Below, in pieces: positions 8,760 through 18,099 of a stretch of 64,000 bases of DNA (position 1 is the first letter of the stretch; each line of letters begins with the position of its first letter). The notes beneath the pieces are model-generated. The model ran no database searches. It was not told the DNA's origin and saw only the letters and a list, made by a program, of their open reading frames with translations. The position numbers and the translations under genes were made by a program. Source of the DNA: an uncultured Bryobacterales bacterium (GTDB lineage: Bacteria; Acidobacteriota; Terriglobia; Bryobacterales; UBA6623); contig OX638379.1 of the NCBI GenBank assembly GCA_951813605.1, positions 1,188,471 to 1,252,470 of the forward strand, written 5' to 3'.

Positions 8760-9381
8760 TATCCCAGTAGCGCGACGTGAGCCACGTCGCCCCGTCCGCG
8801 ATTAAGCCACTGTTTTGCTGGGACTTACGCGGTGCCCGCACGTCAGAGTCCTCTGGAATTTTGGGTTAAACGCTTGCCCCGCACTGTGTCCGAATCGTGT
8901 CGCGCTCGACCGCATTGTCCTCGGTCCCGGCCCTTTGCTCCACCCGCTCCGCAGTGGGTTGCCCTCACTTGTTCGCGCGTTTCCCAGTTCGCATGGTCGA
9001 GTCTGACTCCTCCATCCCGCTCATCGGACTTCCGATTCCCACCTTCCCTCCGCTGCCAGGCACGACCGCTGTGCGAAATGGAGACCTCGCAGGTTCCTTG
9101 ACAGAACGTACGCACCTGCCTGGCTACTTCGACACCGCGAAGGCCGAACCGGGTTTCAACATGACGGCCGTAACGGTATTGCCTTCAGCCGGTTGGACAT
9201 CCGCGGCACTTCGAACGGATGGCTTTTCGCTGCTCCATTGCCTTGCCCGCGCGCGCCCCTGTGAACGCTTCATCTGCCGCCTCGCGACGACCGGCCGATC
9301 ACCCGTGGTGAACGTAATTTGTTACTCCTTCCTTGCCGTCGGACTTCCACCGGCTGTCGTGCCAAAGTTAGCCGGTCGCAC
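8760..9381 (-). other. probable group II intron 5' remnant (RNA part, no reverse transcriptase)
   Basis: No reading frame on either strand in this stretch looks like a protein. Read leftward from 9381, it starts GTGCGAC, matching the group II intron 5' consensus GTGYG. An inverted repeat CCGGCT/AGCCGG (9350-9375) follows at once, as in domain I, then GGTGGAAGTCCGACGGCAAGG and later GTCAAGGAACCTGCGAGG, which look like group II intron domain I text. No domain V hairpin and no intron-encoded reverse transcriptase is present. The sequence stops near 8760, where transposase debris begins. It is best read as the 5' part of a truncated intron; it could be another structured mobile RNA. Confidence 0.4.
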
Positions 9382-10277
9382 TCAGCCAAGCCGTTTTTTC
9401 CTCGCCACACCAGGACGTGGCAGAGTCCAACACCTCGATTGCTTCCGCTCGCCCGCGTTGCAGTAATAGTGCGGTCAGGATTTCCGCTGCCGAAGGCTCC
9501 TGGTTATCATGCGAAACTCGTGAGCTGCCGCCCGTGCCCTGCTAGGCCGTCTTTTCACGGCGAGTCGCGGTCTGTGAATCGTACGTTTGCAGCTCCACGC
9601 AATCTCTCGACGGCTCTCGGCGGTGCCGACAAGGCGAACGATGCCGGCTTCAGTGAGCTTGGCGCGGACACCCGCGCCGAAACCCTGTCGGCCCGCTCCC
9701 ATCGGTTGATGAGCTCGATGGCCCGCCCCGCTCCCGTTGATTTCTCGGGCGTTGAGTCCGCCACCCGAGTCAGCCCGCACAGTGGCGGCGGGGTCTCGAA
9801 CTCGTGCTGCGTCTCAGCGATCTTCGGGCAACGGTTCTACGTTACAGGTATCTCCAAGTAGCTTTCAGCCACCTTCACCAAAATGAGTCGTAGCGCCGGG
9901 TCGGGATTTCAGCTCCCTTGCCGATGCTGTGTTCCGCGCCCACGTCTCGCTCGCGCTGTTGTGGTCGAAGCAGATCTCCGAACCGCTATCTGGCCTTCGG
10001 GATTGATCGAAGCCGGTCTGGTCCATTCGGAAGGGTTGCAAGTGTGAGGCGCGCTAGTTGCTCGGGCGCTTGCCGCAGTTCAAAGCACACTGCGATGGAA
10101 TAATCAATGGAATGGCCCTGTCGCTGCATGCGTTATCCGACCCCTGCCAATTGTCCGATTCAGCCTCTCAAGACCGCATTGCAAAACAGCCGTAGATTTG
10201 GAGCAGGCCGGTGTCGCCACCTATAGGGTCCAGCTCGGATTGGCCGCAACAAGGGGCTCGATGGAGGAACTCTAGGA
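9382..10277. other. gene-free stretch, presumed mobile-element debris
   Basis: About 900 bp with no credible gene. Short frames exist on both strands but none shows conserved motifs. If the group II intron reading to the left is right, the bases just right of 9381 would be its 5' exon. The last ~20 bp carry the ribosome site and start of the PLP decarboxylase. Confidence 0.4.
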
Positions 10278-11753
10278 ATGTCCATGCGTGACGATTCAAG
10301 GTCTTCAGCAGCAGCACTCGAGACGGGCCGTAGCCTTCAAATGGAGCCGGCGGCCATGCTGGCTCTCGCACGCCAGGCGGCTGGAATCGCCGTAGACCGC
10401 TGGAGTCGGTTGCCCGAGGAAGATGCGTGGGACGGGGAGTTCTCCCGAGATCTCAGCGAGCGCCTGGCTGAGGACGCGCCCGAAGACGGTCGGCCAGCCG
10501 CTGAAGTCCTCGAACGGGCCGCGCGTGACATCTTGCCCATAGGGCTGCGGCTAGACCATCCGCGCTGTTTTGCGTTCATACCGACGGCGCCAACATGGCC
10601 CAGCATTGTGGCAGACTTCATGGCCTCAGCCTATTCCGTCAACGCATGCACTTGGCTAGTTGCAAGTGGTGCGAGCCAGACTGAGCTGGTAGTCGTCGAC
10701 TGGTTTCGGCGCTGGATAGGGTATCCCGAGGGAGCGGGTGGACTGATCACGTCCGGAGGGTCGGCTGCCAGCCTCAATGCGCTAGTCGTGGCAAGAGAAG
10801 CGGCAGGGTACCCAGAGAATGCGACGGTATACATGAGTGACCAGAGCCACGGCGCGATCATACGCGCAGCGGCCACCATCGGCATCCGGCGCGAACGAAT
10901 CCGCATTATTCCGAGCGACGATCTGTTTCGCATAGACATGGATGCCTTGGCTCGTTCGGTCGCCGAAGACCGCGCTGCGGGGGCCAACCCCATTGCGGTT
11001 GTCGCAACAGCCGGTACCTCAAGCAGCGGGGCGATTGATCCTCTCGAAGCTATGGCAGATTTCTGCGGAGCGCAAGGCATCTGGCTGCACGTCGACGCCG
11101 CGTACGGCGGTTTCGCGCTGTTGGCCGAGAAGGGAAAGCAGGCCCTTCGAGGCGTGGAGAAAGCCGATTCTATCGGTCTGGATGCGCACAAGTGGTTCTT
11201 CCAGCCGTACGAGGCGGGCGGCCTATTGGTCAAGGACGAACGGAAGCTTGTGCAAGCCTTTGGGGTACGGGCCGATGTCCTTCAAGACACCATTTGGGGG
11301 AAAAACCACCCGAACTTCTCGGACCGTAGCTTTGAAGTTAGCCGTTCGTTTAGGGCTTTCAAGATCTGGATGTCCGTCCAGACATTCGGCCTCCGCGCAT
11401 TCCGTGGCGCAGTGTCAAGAGCTATGGAATTGGCCGAGCGGGCTGAGGGGTTCGTCCAGGCCAGTCCGGTTCTCGAGATGTCGACGCCTCTTTCGCTGTC
11501 GATCGCCTGCTTCCGCGTGAATCCGGTAGACGCCAACTTAGACGAAGCAACTATCGAGGACGCCAACAGGACGGTGCTGGCGCGTGTGTTTTGGGAAGAC
11601 CGAGCCTTCATCTCTTCCACAATTCTCCACGGCACGTTCTGTCTCCGGCTCTGCATCCTCAATGACCGCACGTCTTGGGAGGACGTTCGCAAGACATTGG
11701 AGGTCATCGAGCGATTTGGGCGCGAATACCTGGATCGAGTTTCGCAGCAATGA
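10278..11753 (+). CDS. PLP-dependent group II decarboxylase (aromatic-L-amino-acid decarboxylase-like)
   Basis: This is a 491-residue pyridoxal-phosphate enzyme of the DOPA/tyrosine/tryptophan decarboxylase family. Visible landmarks are DHPRCFAFIPTAPTWPSIVAD near residue 95, the cofactor-binding GGLITSGGSAASLNAL, TAGTSSSGAIDPLEA, WLHVDAAYGGFALL (Asp pairing with the pyridine N), and the Schiff-base lysine in SIGLDAHKWFFQPYEAG (Lys305). The C-terminal small domain is complete. Substrate is probably an aromatic or related amino acid, giving an amine and CO2; specificity cannot be read safely. The ATG at 10278 follows TCTAGGA; an ATG six bases later is also possible. The gene stands upstream of the TonB receptor, which has its own promoter. 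Confidence 0.93.
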   Translation: MSMRDDSRSSAAALETGRSLQMEPAAMLALARQAAGIAVDRWSRLPEEDAWDGEFSRDLSERLAEDAPEDGRPAAEVLERAARDILPIGLRLDHPRCFAFIPTAPTWPSIVADFMASAYSVNACTWLVASGASQTELVVVDWFRRWIGYPEGAGGLITSGGSAASLNALVVAREAAGYPENATVYMSDQSHGAIIRAAATIGIRRERIRIIPSDDLFRIDMDALARSVAEDRAAGANPIAVVATAGTSSSGAIDPLEAMADFCGAQGIWLHVDAAYGGFALLAEKGKQALRGVEKADSIGLDAHKWFFQPYEAGGLLVKDERKLVQAFGVRADVLQDTIWGKNHPNFSDRSFEVSRSFRAFKIWMSVQTFGLRAFRGAVSRAMELAERAEGFVQASPVLEMSTPLSLSIACFRVNPVDANLDEATIEDANRTVLARVFWEDRAFISSTILHGTFCLRLCILNDRTSWEDVRKTLEVIERFGREYLDRVSQQ

Positions 11754-11816
11754 GGCAAGCGGTATGATCGCGTGACGTCCGCTCCGGAGACCTTGCACCC
11801 AAAACAGCAGCGGTCG

Positions 11817-11845
11817 TTGACAGTGCGGCAAGTCCGTGATACAAC
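11817..11845 (+). promoter_or_regulatory. sigma-70-like promoter for the TonB-dependent receptor
   Basis: TTGACA (11817-11822) and TACAAC (11840-11845) are separated by exactly 17 bp, and the start codon of the receptor is 22 bp further on. The -35 box is a perfect consensus; the -10 keeps the TA and the central A positions. Confidence 0.6.
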
Positions 11846-11866
11846 AGGGCCGAACGGGGGTTCGAC

Positions 11867-14800
11867 GTGCTAAAAACAACCAATTTTACGCTGCGCCTTG
11901 CCGCAAGTTTGGCCTGTTTGACAGCGGGCCTTTTGGGACAGGTCGAGTCCGCGCGGATCATCGGCAACGTGATTGATCAATCCGGGGCGGTCATACCGGG
12001 AGTCGCGGTCACAATCACCAACGTTGATACCAACCTCAGCTATCAGACCGAGACTAATTCCGCCGGTCGCTACGAGTCGGTCCCCCTGCGTATTGGGCCC
12101 TATCGCGTAGCCGCCGAGCAGTCCGGATTCAGAAGGGTGGTCCGCGACGGAATCATTCTTCAGATCCAAGAGACTGCGGAGATCAACCTCGTCTTGGAAG
12201 TCGGCGTCGTGGCCGAAGCCGTTTCCGTCACCGCCGACGCGCCGCTGCTCGTAGCTACGGAAGCGACGCAGGGCCAAGTGATCGACAACCAGAAGATCGT
12301 AGACCTGCCGCTAAACGGCCGCGACTACATCCAGCTGGCGCTGCTCTCGGCAGGTGCCGTGCAACCTCACCCCGGCGCGCGGTTCGGCGGATTCAGCGCT
12401 GGCGGCGTACGCGCCGGTCAAAACAACTACATCCTTGACGGCATTGATAACAACAACATGCAAAACGCGGCGCAGGGTCGGCAGGCGGAAACCGTGAAGC
12501 CATCGATTGACGCCATTCAGGAGTTCAAGGTGTCAACCAACGGCTTCTCCGCTGAATACGGCCGGGCGGCTGGAGCTGTCGTGAATGTGAGTATCAAATC
12601 AGGGACGAACGATCTGCACGGGACCGCCTACGAGTTCCTGCGCAATGAGAAGCTTGACGCTAAGAACTTCTTTGATTCGCCGACGGCTCCTAAACCGCCC
12701 TTCAAGCGAAACCAGTTCGGCTTTTCCTTGGGCGGCCCGATCGTCAGGAACAAGACGTTCGCTTTCGGGGATTATGAAGGGAGCCGAGTTCGCGAGTCCC
12801 GCACGGTCACAAACACCATCCCTACGCCTGCTCTACTTCAAGGCGACTTCTCCTCGCTACTCCCGGGAACGGGGATCTATGACCCCTCCACCTATGATGC
12901 GAACACCGGCCAGCGCCAACGCTTTCCGGGCAACGTCATTCCAGCCTCGCGGTTTGATCCCATTGGCGCTGAGCTGGCGACCTTTTATCCAGCGACAAAC
13001 CTGCCCGGCTTGAGAAGAAACTTCCTCTATAATCCCGCCGATTCAGAGGATCTAAACCGTTGGGATACCAGAATTGACCACAACCTGGGACCCAGCGACA
13101 CTCTTTTCGGAAGATACAGTTGGCAGCGCCTCTTTGCACCCTCATCGCCCAACCTGCCGCCACCCGCGTTTGGAGGGGGTGCCAACGCCAGCGACTTTGG
13201 TCACAATGGCCGCAACGTTGCGTTGGGCTGGAATCATATCTTCACGCCCACCTTGATCATGTCAACGAAAGCCGGTTGGAACAAGATCTTCACACGGCGG
13301 GAACCATCCGCTGTGGATGACAGGAACGTGAATTCAGAGCTGGGCTTGAAGGGAGTCAACACTGTCATTCCCGGCATGGCGCAGTTCAGCCTGGCGGGGT
13401 TCAGCGCTCTCGGTATCGGCCCGTTCAACCCGAACCACATTGGCTCCCGCAATTGGCAGGTGAACAGTGATATCACTTGGATCCATGACAAGCACAGTGT
13501 GAAATTCGGATTCAATTTCCAGCGCTTGTGGCGCTTCCTGTTCAATCCGCGCCAATCGATTGGCGTGTTTACGTTCGACGGAGGTTTCACGCGCAACACC
13601 GAGACCGTCCGGGAAGGGAGTTCCCCAGCTGATCTGCTACTTGGCACTGCGTCGGCGGCGCAAGTGTCGAATACAGCCACGATGGACGAGCGTGCGCCGT
13701 ACTACGACCTGTATATCCAAGACCAGTGGCGTGTGACGGGCAAGTTGACCCTGAATCTAGGGCTGCGCTACGAGCTGCACATGCCTTGGGAGGACATCAA
13801 CCAACACAAGCTCAACGTGGATTTCGGGGACCTAGCAAACCCCAAGCTGATCCTGGCGCAGACGACTGGCTCGCGGTTCGATCGAACGTTGGTCCGTACC
13901 GACGCGAACAACTTCGGCCCGCGCTTCGGCCTTGCCTATCGGGCCACGGACAAGACGGTCTTGCGAGGCGGCTACGGGGTGTACTACGGAAATGTCATTT
14001 TTCAAGGAGTGCTCGCCCTCAACCCACCGTTTCATTACCGGGCGAACATATCGACGGATAGAATCAACCCCACCATTCGGCTCGTAGATGGGCTGGAGCC
14101 GGGTCTCGCGACTCCCGCCAATGCACGCAACATCGCAATCTCCACACAGGAAATCGCCGGACGCATGCCCTATGCCCAGCAATGGAATCTCTCCATTCAA
14201 AACCAGTTGCCAGGCGACATGTTATGGGAAATAGGATACTTTGCCAACACACTGCACAAAGAAGCGCGCCGAACCCAGGGGAACTGGGCGTTGCCCGGAC
14301 CCGGGAATGTGAATCGGCGACGGCGTTACACCTCGATCTTCGTTCCGGGCGATGAAGTCGTCATCGGCCCGCTGGCGGGGTGGGGCGTTTTGGAGCGCAG
14401 CGCCAACGCGAACTACCACTCCTTTCAGACGAAGATCGAGAAGCGCTTGTCGCACGGACTCAGCTTCCTGACATCCTACATCTGGTCCAAGGCCATCAAC
14501 GATGGACGCGGGGCTGCCGACTCAGGCGGAAACGGTAACCTCGAACCACAGAACCCACGCGACTTGCGAGCCGAGAGAGGCCTTGCGGACGAGCACATCG
14601 CCCACCGTTTTGTGGCCAGCTATGTCTACGAGCTACCGTTTGGCCGCGGCAAGAGATTCATGGCTAGCGCGCCTGCGGTCGTGAATGGAGTCCTCGGCGG
14701 CTGGGTACTTGCCGGTATCGCGACCGCGACGAGTGGCAGGATGGTCAATCTGAGAGTGAGGGGTAACCCTTCCAATTCCGGCGACCCAAACCGCCCCAAT

Positions 14801-15133
14801 GTCTTACGCGATTGGCGCCTTGGCGCAGACCGCCGGTCACTCGACGAGTGGTTCGACACTGCTGCGTTCGAACCCAACGCCCGCTTCACCTACGGAAGTG
14901 CCGGCCGGAATCTAATCGAGGGTCCCGGCCAGGTGAATTTTGACTTATCGGTCTACAAGAACTTCTCAATTGCCGAGGGCACGCGGATCCAGTTTCGGTT
15001 CGAAGCATTCAACTCATTCAATACGCCAGCCTTCGGGGTTCCCAACGTCCAGGCCGGAAACAACAACTTCGGCTTGATCAGTTCCGCCGGGCGGCCCAGA
15101 AACCTGCAGTTCGGACTGAAGTTTATTTTCTGA
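11867..15133 (+). CDS. TonB-dependent receptor with carboxypeptidase-regulatory domain (Oar-like)
   Basis: This is a 1088-residue outer-membrane protein. A signal peptide (LAASLACLTAGLLGQVES) is followed by a carboxypeptidase-regulatory-like beta-sandwich at residues ~28-115 (IIGNVIDQSGAVIPGVAVTIT, ETNSAGRYESVPLRIGPYRV). Next comes a plug domain (VDLPLNGRDYIQLALLSAG, NNYILDGIDNNNMQ, GFSAEYGRAAGAVVNVSIKSG) and then a large beta-barrel ending in LQFGLKFIF, with a terminal Phe as expected for BAM insertion. This architecture is the Oar-like class expanded in Acidobacteriota. It is likely to import large substrates, perhaps oligosaccharides or peptides. Start is a GTG at 11867. A consensus promoter lies upstream and a hairpin follows the stop, so it is probably a single-gene unit. 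Confidence 0.93.
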   Translation: MLKTTNFTLRLAASLACLTAGLLGQVESARIIGNVIDQSGAVIPGVAVTITNVDTNLSYQTETNSAGRYESVPLRIGPYRVAAEQSGFRRVVRDGIILQIQETAEINLVLEVGVVAEAVSVTADAPLLVATEATQGQVIDNQKIVDLPLNGRDYIQLALLSAGAVQPHPGARFGGFSAGGVRAGQNNYILDGIDNNNMQNAAQGRQAETVKPSIDAIQEFKVSTNGFSAEYGRAAGAVVNVSIKSGTNDLHGTAYEFLRNEKLDAKNFFDSPTAPKPPFKRNQFGFSLGGPIVRNKTFAFGDYEGSRVRESRTVTNTIPTPALLQGDFSSLLPGTGIYDPSTYDANTGQRQRFPGNVIPASRFDPIGAELATFYPATNLPGLRRNFLYNPADSEDLNRWDTRIDHNLGPSDTLFGRYSWQRLFAPSSPNLPPPAFGGGANASDFGHNGRNVALGWNHIFTPTLIMSTKAGWNKIFTRREPSAVDDRNVNSELGLKGVNTVIPGMAQFSLAGFSALGIGPFNPNHIGSRNWQVNSDITWIHDKHSVKFGFNFQRLWRFLFNPRQSIGVFTFDGGFTRNTETVREGSSPADLLLGTASAAQVSNTATMDERAPYYDLYIQDQWRVTGKLTLNLGLRYELHMPWEDINQHKLNVDFGDLANPKLILAQTTGSRFDRTLVRTDANNFGPRFGLAYRATDKTVLRGGYGVYYGNVIFQGVLALNPPFHYRANISTDRINPTIRLVDGLEPGLATPANARNIAISTQEIAGRMPYAQQWNLSIQNQLPGDMLWEIGYFANTLHKEARRTQGNWALPGPGNVNRRRRYTSIFVPGDEVVIGPLAGWGVLERSANANYHSFQTKIEKRLSHGLSFLTSYIWSKAINDGRGAADSGGNGNLEPQNPRDLRAERGLADEHIAHRFVASYVYELPFGRGKRFMASAPAVVNGVLGGWVLAGIATATSGRMVNLRVRGNPSNSGDPNRPNVLRDWRLGADRRSLDEWFDTAAFEPNARFTYGSAGRNLIEGPGQVNFDLSVYKNFSIAEGTRIQFRFEAFNSFNTPAFGVPNVQAGNNNFGLISSAGRPRNLQFGLKFIF

Positions 15134-15148
15134 TGTCAGGCTGGACCA

Positions 15149-15167
15149 ACGGGGCCACGTTCCCCGT
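15149..15167. terminator. hairpin after the TonB receptor
   Basis: Arms ACGGGG and CCCCGT surround a 7-base loop, 15 bp past the receptor stop. The following TTTCG is a weak T run, so termination is plausible, not proven. Confidence 0.4.
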
Positions 15168-15408
15168 TTCGCCGCCGAAAAGCACGCGCGCAGAAGCCAT
15201 GGGCGTGGCCCTTGCGGGCCTTCCCATCGCGGCCAACTCGAGGGGCCGTGATACGCTTCGGGGCCGTCACTCTCTGCTGTCTTGGATCTCAGGGAATTGC
15301 CGGTCCGATGAGCGGCCCGGATTCTCGCACCAATTGACGTCGGAGACCCGGGCCCTCACGCCGATTGTTGATGCTCGATTCCGATGGTCGCACCAACCAC
15401 ATCCTCGA

Positions 15409-15723
15409 TCAGGGGAGGCGGTACGCCGTATCCAATGTGCCGAATGGTTTGGTCCCGGCGTGTGTTTTGAATTGAAGGCCGCTACGAGCTCTAGCCAGCA
15501 GGAACCATTCCAGCCGCTCCGCCCCTTCCGGCGCCGTCTCTTCCCGCACCTGCACTAGGTTCAGCCGCAACGCCTCCCCCGGCCCGTCAGGGTCCGGCGG
15601 GTCCGCCGCCCTCCAACTCAGGCCCGCCGCCGCCAGCAACGCCTTGCCGCGGACCAAAGCCTCAGCACGCGCGAGTCTGGCCGGAATCCGGTTTTGCTCG
15701 TACATGCCCAAGAGATGGCACAC
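15409..15723 (-). pseudogene. IS4/Tn5-like transposase fragment
   Basis: The leftward frame carries LRLNLVQVREETAPEGAERLEWFLLARA. This matches the segment of IS4-family (Tn5-like) transposases that lies between the second and third catalytic acidic residues, typically E-P-P-E-G-x-E-P-L-E-W-x-L-L-T. Neither the D-D blocks before it nor the Y-R-E-K signature after it is present. Only ~100 codons remain. Confidence 0.55.
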
Positions 15724-16150
15724 ACTCGATGCAAATGTTAAGCCCTAACTTGTGTGTAATCGGCAGGGGCCGGCCCGTCACTGCGACAGAGTCGGCACAG
15801 TCGTAGTGTAGGGCCGAGGCCGACGCGCGTTCGGCCTTTCGACGAGGCTGACGTCTCCGCTTTTCTCCTTCAAAGGATCAATGGCCTCCGTTTCGGGGTA
15901 GCCTTCGACCCGCCATCGAAGCTGGTTCCCCAACGCCGGCCGGGATTCCCAGCTTCGCCATCGACTAGACGCTGCAGCTGCTCCGCAGCTACCCTCTTGT
16001 GCTGTCCATCGCCCGCGAAATACCGAGCGGCTTCCTCGCGGAAAACGGGTTGGATTCAAGAATGAGATGGGCTGAGACCATCGCGTGGCACTTGCGTGCC
16101 AAGAGACGGGAATGGCAGAGACTAGCAAGTAGGGTCGACTTGAGCGATGA
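15724..16150. other. region between IS4 fragment and TPR gene, no intact gene
   Basis: No full gene is seen in these 427 bp. The end of a leftward frame near 15778 (GNQLRWRVEGYPETEAIDPL, then a Pro/Arg-rich tail to TVPTLSQ) has protein-like composition and may be the C-terminus of a decayed gene, but no family is recognised. Confidence 0.35.
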
Positions 16151-17563
16151 CTATCTCGCAGCAAGCGTCTGTAAGTCTTTGCGGATTGCGGCCTCCATGT
16201 CTGCTTGTCCCATTGCTTCGGCCATCGCAAGCGCCCGCTTAGCATACTTGATTGCCACTTCTTTGCTTCCGGCGCGAACGTGAGCGTCGGCCAGAGCGTA
16301 CAGGAATCCAGGCGTCTTGTCGTCCTCGCTCTCCAGCGTGCGCTCCAAATGGGCGATTGCGTCGTCGATTCTCCCTTCGGTGACTCGATACCGCCCCATC
16401 TGAAAATTCGCTAAGCGATGATTCGGCTCAAATTCGAGGGCCTGTACGAAGTGTTCCACGGCCTCCGTCGCTCGCCCCATTTGGTTGAGCATCGATCCGA
16501 GGTTGAAATGCCCATCGGCTGAGAAGGGATTGATATCCAGCGCACGCCGAAAACTCTCGGCTGCTTCCTGCGGTCTGTTCCTCAACGCCTGAATCGTTCC
16601 CCAATTGTTGTGTAGTTCCACGATCTCAGAATTCAGTTCCAACGCCCTGCGGTAGTGCATTTCCGCCGGCTCGAATCTGGCTAGGCGCCCCAGCAAGGCA
16701 ACTAGGTTCACATGCGGCTGTACGAACTCCGCATCCAACTCGACAGCCGTTTCGTAGGACTCAATGGCTTCTTCCACGCGACCGTTGGATTCAAGCCTCA
16801 TGCCTTCGCTCTGGTACCAATACTGATCAGCCCTCAAACGCTCGACCTCGCGAAAGGCGGGGTCGTCGATCGGCGGGAGGGGGCGTTCGTAATTCTTTGC
16901 CAGCACCAGATGTTTTTGCGATGACTTCAGGTCGCCAGCGTCCCGGTAGGCCATCGCGAGCGCATAGTGCGGCGCACCGGTGCGCGGTGCTAGTTCACAG
17001 GCCTTGAGAAGAATGCGTATGGCCTCCCGCCCTTCGTTCTGCCTCGCACGTACTTGGCCAAGCCCATAGTAGGCTGCGGGAGAAGCCGGCGAAATATCCA
17101 ATGCGGCTTCAAAGGCCAGTCTACTCTCCTTCAGGCGGTTGAGAGACAGCAGTACTTCCCCGAGACGCACGTAAGCGGCTGGGTACCTCCTCAGGGTGAG
17201 CGCTCGCTGGAAGGCGTCAACGGCGGCTTCCAGCTCCCCGGACTCCGCTTGAACAATGCCTAGATAATATGGCCACCTGAAGTCGTCCGCGGCGAATACT
17301 TGAGCGCGCATAAGACAGGCTTTCGCACCTTCGTCGAGGCTGTGGGACTGCAAAAGCATGCCCAATCGCCCATTCGAGGACGCTGCTTCTGGATTTCGCT
17401 CCAAATCGTGCAGGATCCGAGCGGCAAGCGGTCGGGATGCAGCGGGAAAATCCTCTTGGCTGACGGAAGGGATTGACGGCGCGGATAAGCTGCTCTCGCT
17501 ACCGCAACTGTGAAGCACGACGAACCCGAGCAGAAGCGCCAGTGGTGCCGCTCGGCGGCTCAT
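16151..17563 (-). CDS. TPR-repeat lipoprotein
   Basis: This is a 470-residue protein with a lipoprotein signal: MSRRAAPLALLLGFVVLHSCGS, where the lipobox LHSC would give an acylated Cys. Most of the rest is tetratricopeptide repeats, visible as 34-residue units with the Gly-Tyr/Ala pattern, for example PAAYVRLGEVLLSLNRLKESR, PAAYYGLGQVRARQNEGREA, ADGHFNLGSMLNQMGRATEA and the final AIKYAKRALAMAEAMG. TPR stacks are protein-binding scaffolds. Here it would face the periplasm or sit under the outer membrane, partner unknown. The Met at 17563 is chosen because it fits the signal peptide. It stands alone; a decayed DUF6788-like gene lies just upstream on the same strand. Confidence 0.88.
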   Translation of the reverse strand: MSRRAAPLALLLGFVVLHSCGSESSLSAPSIPSVSQEDFPAASRPLAARILHDLERNPEAASSNGRLGMLLQSHSLDEGAKACLMRAQVFAADDFRWPYYLGIVQAESGELEAAVDAFQRALTLRRYPAAYVRLGEVLLSLNRLKESRLAFEAALDISPASPAAYYGLGQVRARQNEGREAIRILLKACELAPRTGAPHYALAMAYRDAGDLKSSQKHLVLAKNYERPLPPIDDPAFREVERLRADQYWYQSEGMRLESNGRVEEAIESYETAVELDAEFVQPHVNLVALLGRLARFEPAEMHYRRALELNSEIVELHNNWGTIQALRNRPQEAAESFRRALDINPFSADGHFNLGSMLNQMGRATEAVEHFVQALEFEPNHRLANFQMGRYRVTEGRIDDAIAHLERTLESEDDKTPGFLYALADAHVRAGSKEVAIKYAKRALAMAEAMGQADMEAAIRKDLQTLAAR

Positions 17564-17598
17564 AGACCCATGATAGTCTGCGCCCGGCAACCCGGGAG

Positions 17599-18024
17599 CT
17601 ACGAAGCGGGCGATCTCGGTTTCGATCGCAGGGACGAACTCCTGTGCGCAGGCTTTTCTTTTGCCCGCCGCCCGGCCTGCGGGTCGTCGCTGCGGAGGCG
17701 GGTGTCGGAGAGTTGCTCACTGACCTCGATTAGCTCGCTGGTCAGTCGGCGCAGGCGCTGGCACTCCTCGACTTCGATGCGCAGGATGGCCGAGCTCCGG
17801 GGAGAGACGGAGCGGGTGGTCTTCCTGCCGCCGGAATAGGCGACGAGTTGAAAGTACGGGCCGTGGCCGGGGTCGTCGTCGCGCATGCAATGGCAGGCGG
17901 GTCGGCCGCACCTGGTGTGGATCTCGCGCACTAGTCCGGGGCGCAGGTCACCGATGGCGGCAATCCTGGCGAGGATGCCGACGCGTCATTCTGTCAAGGT
18001 GTGGATGCTGTCGTCGGGGGGCAT
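17599..18024 (-). pseudogene. DUF6788-like transposon-associated gene with in-frame TGA
   Basis: The leftward frame starts at ATG 18024 (MPPDDSIHTLTE), meets TGA at 17988-17986, then continues in the same frame as RVGILARIAAIGDLRPGLVREI and HTRCGRPACHCMRDDDPGHGP. The Cys pattern C-G-R-P-x-C-x-C and GPYFQL match DUF6788, a small family often found beside transposases. The C-terminal part (helical EVEECQRLRRLTSELIEVSEQ) ends in a low-complexity basic tail. One nonsense codon therefore separates the N-terminus from the conserved domain. A restart at the GTG after LRPGL is possible but would give an N-terminally shortened protein. Confidence 0.6.
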
Positions 18025-18099
18025 GGCGTGATCCTGCCTTGACACCATACAGTATCAAGACTTGGGATTCCGCCACGGCAAGCGAATAAAGCGATTCCA

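Noticed and set aside
11870-12277. Long leftward open frame inside the TonB receptor gene
   Set aside because: It is the antisense shadow of the receptor coding sequence; it has no motifs and the forward frame is a clear TonB receptor.
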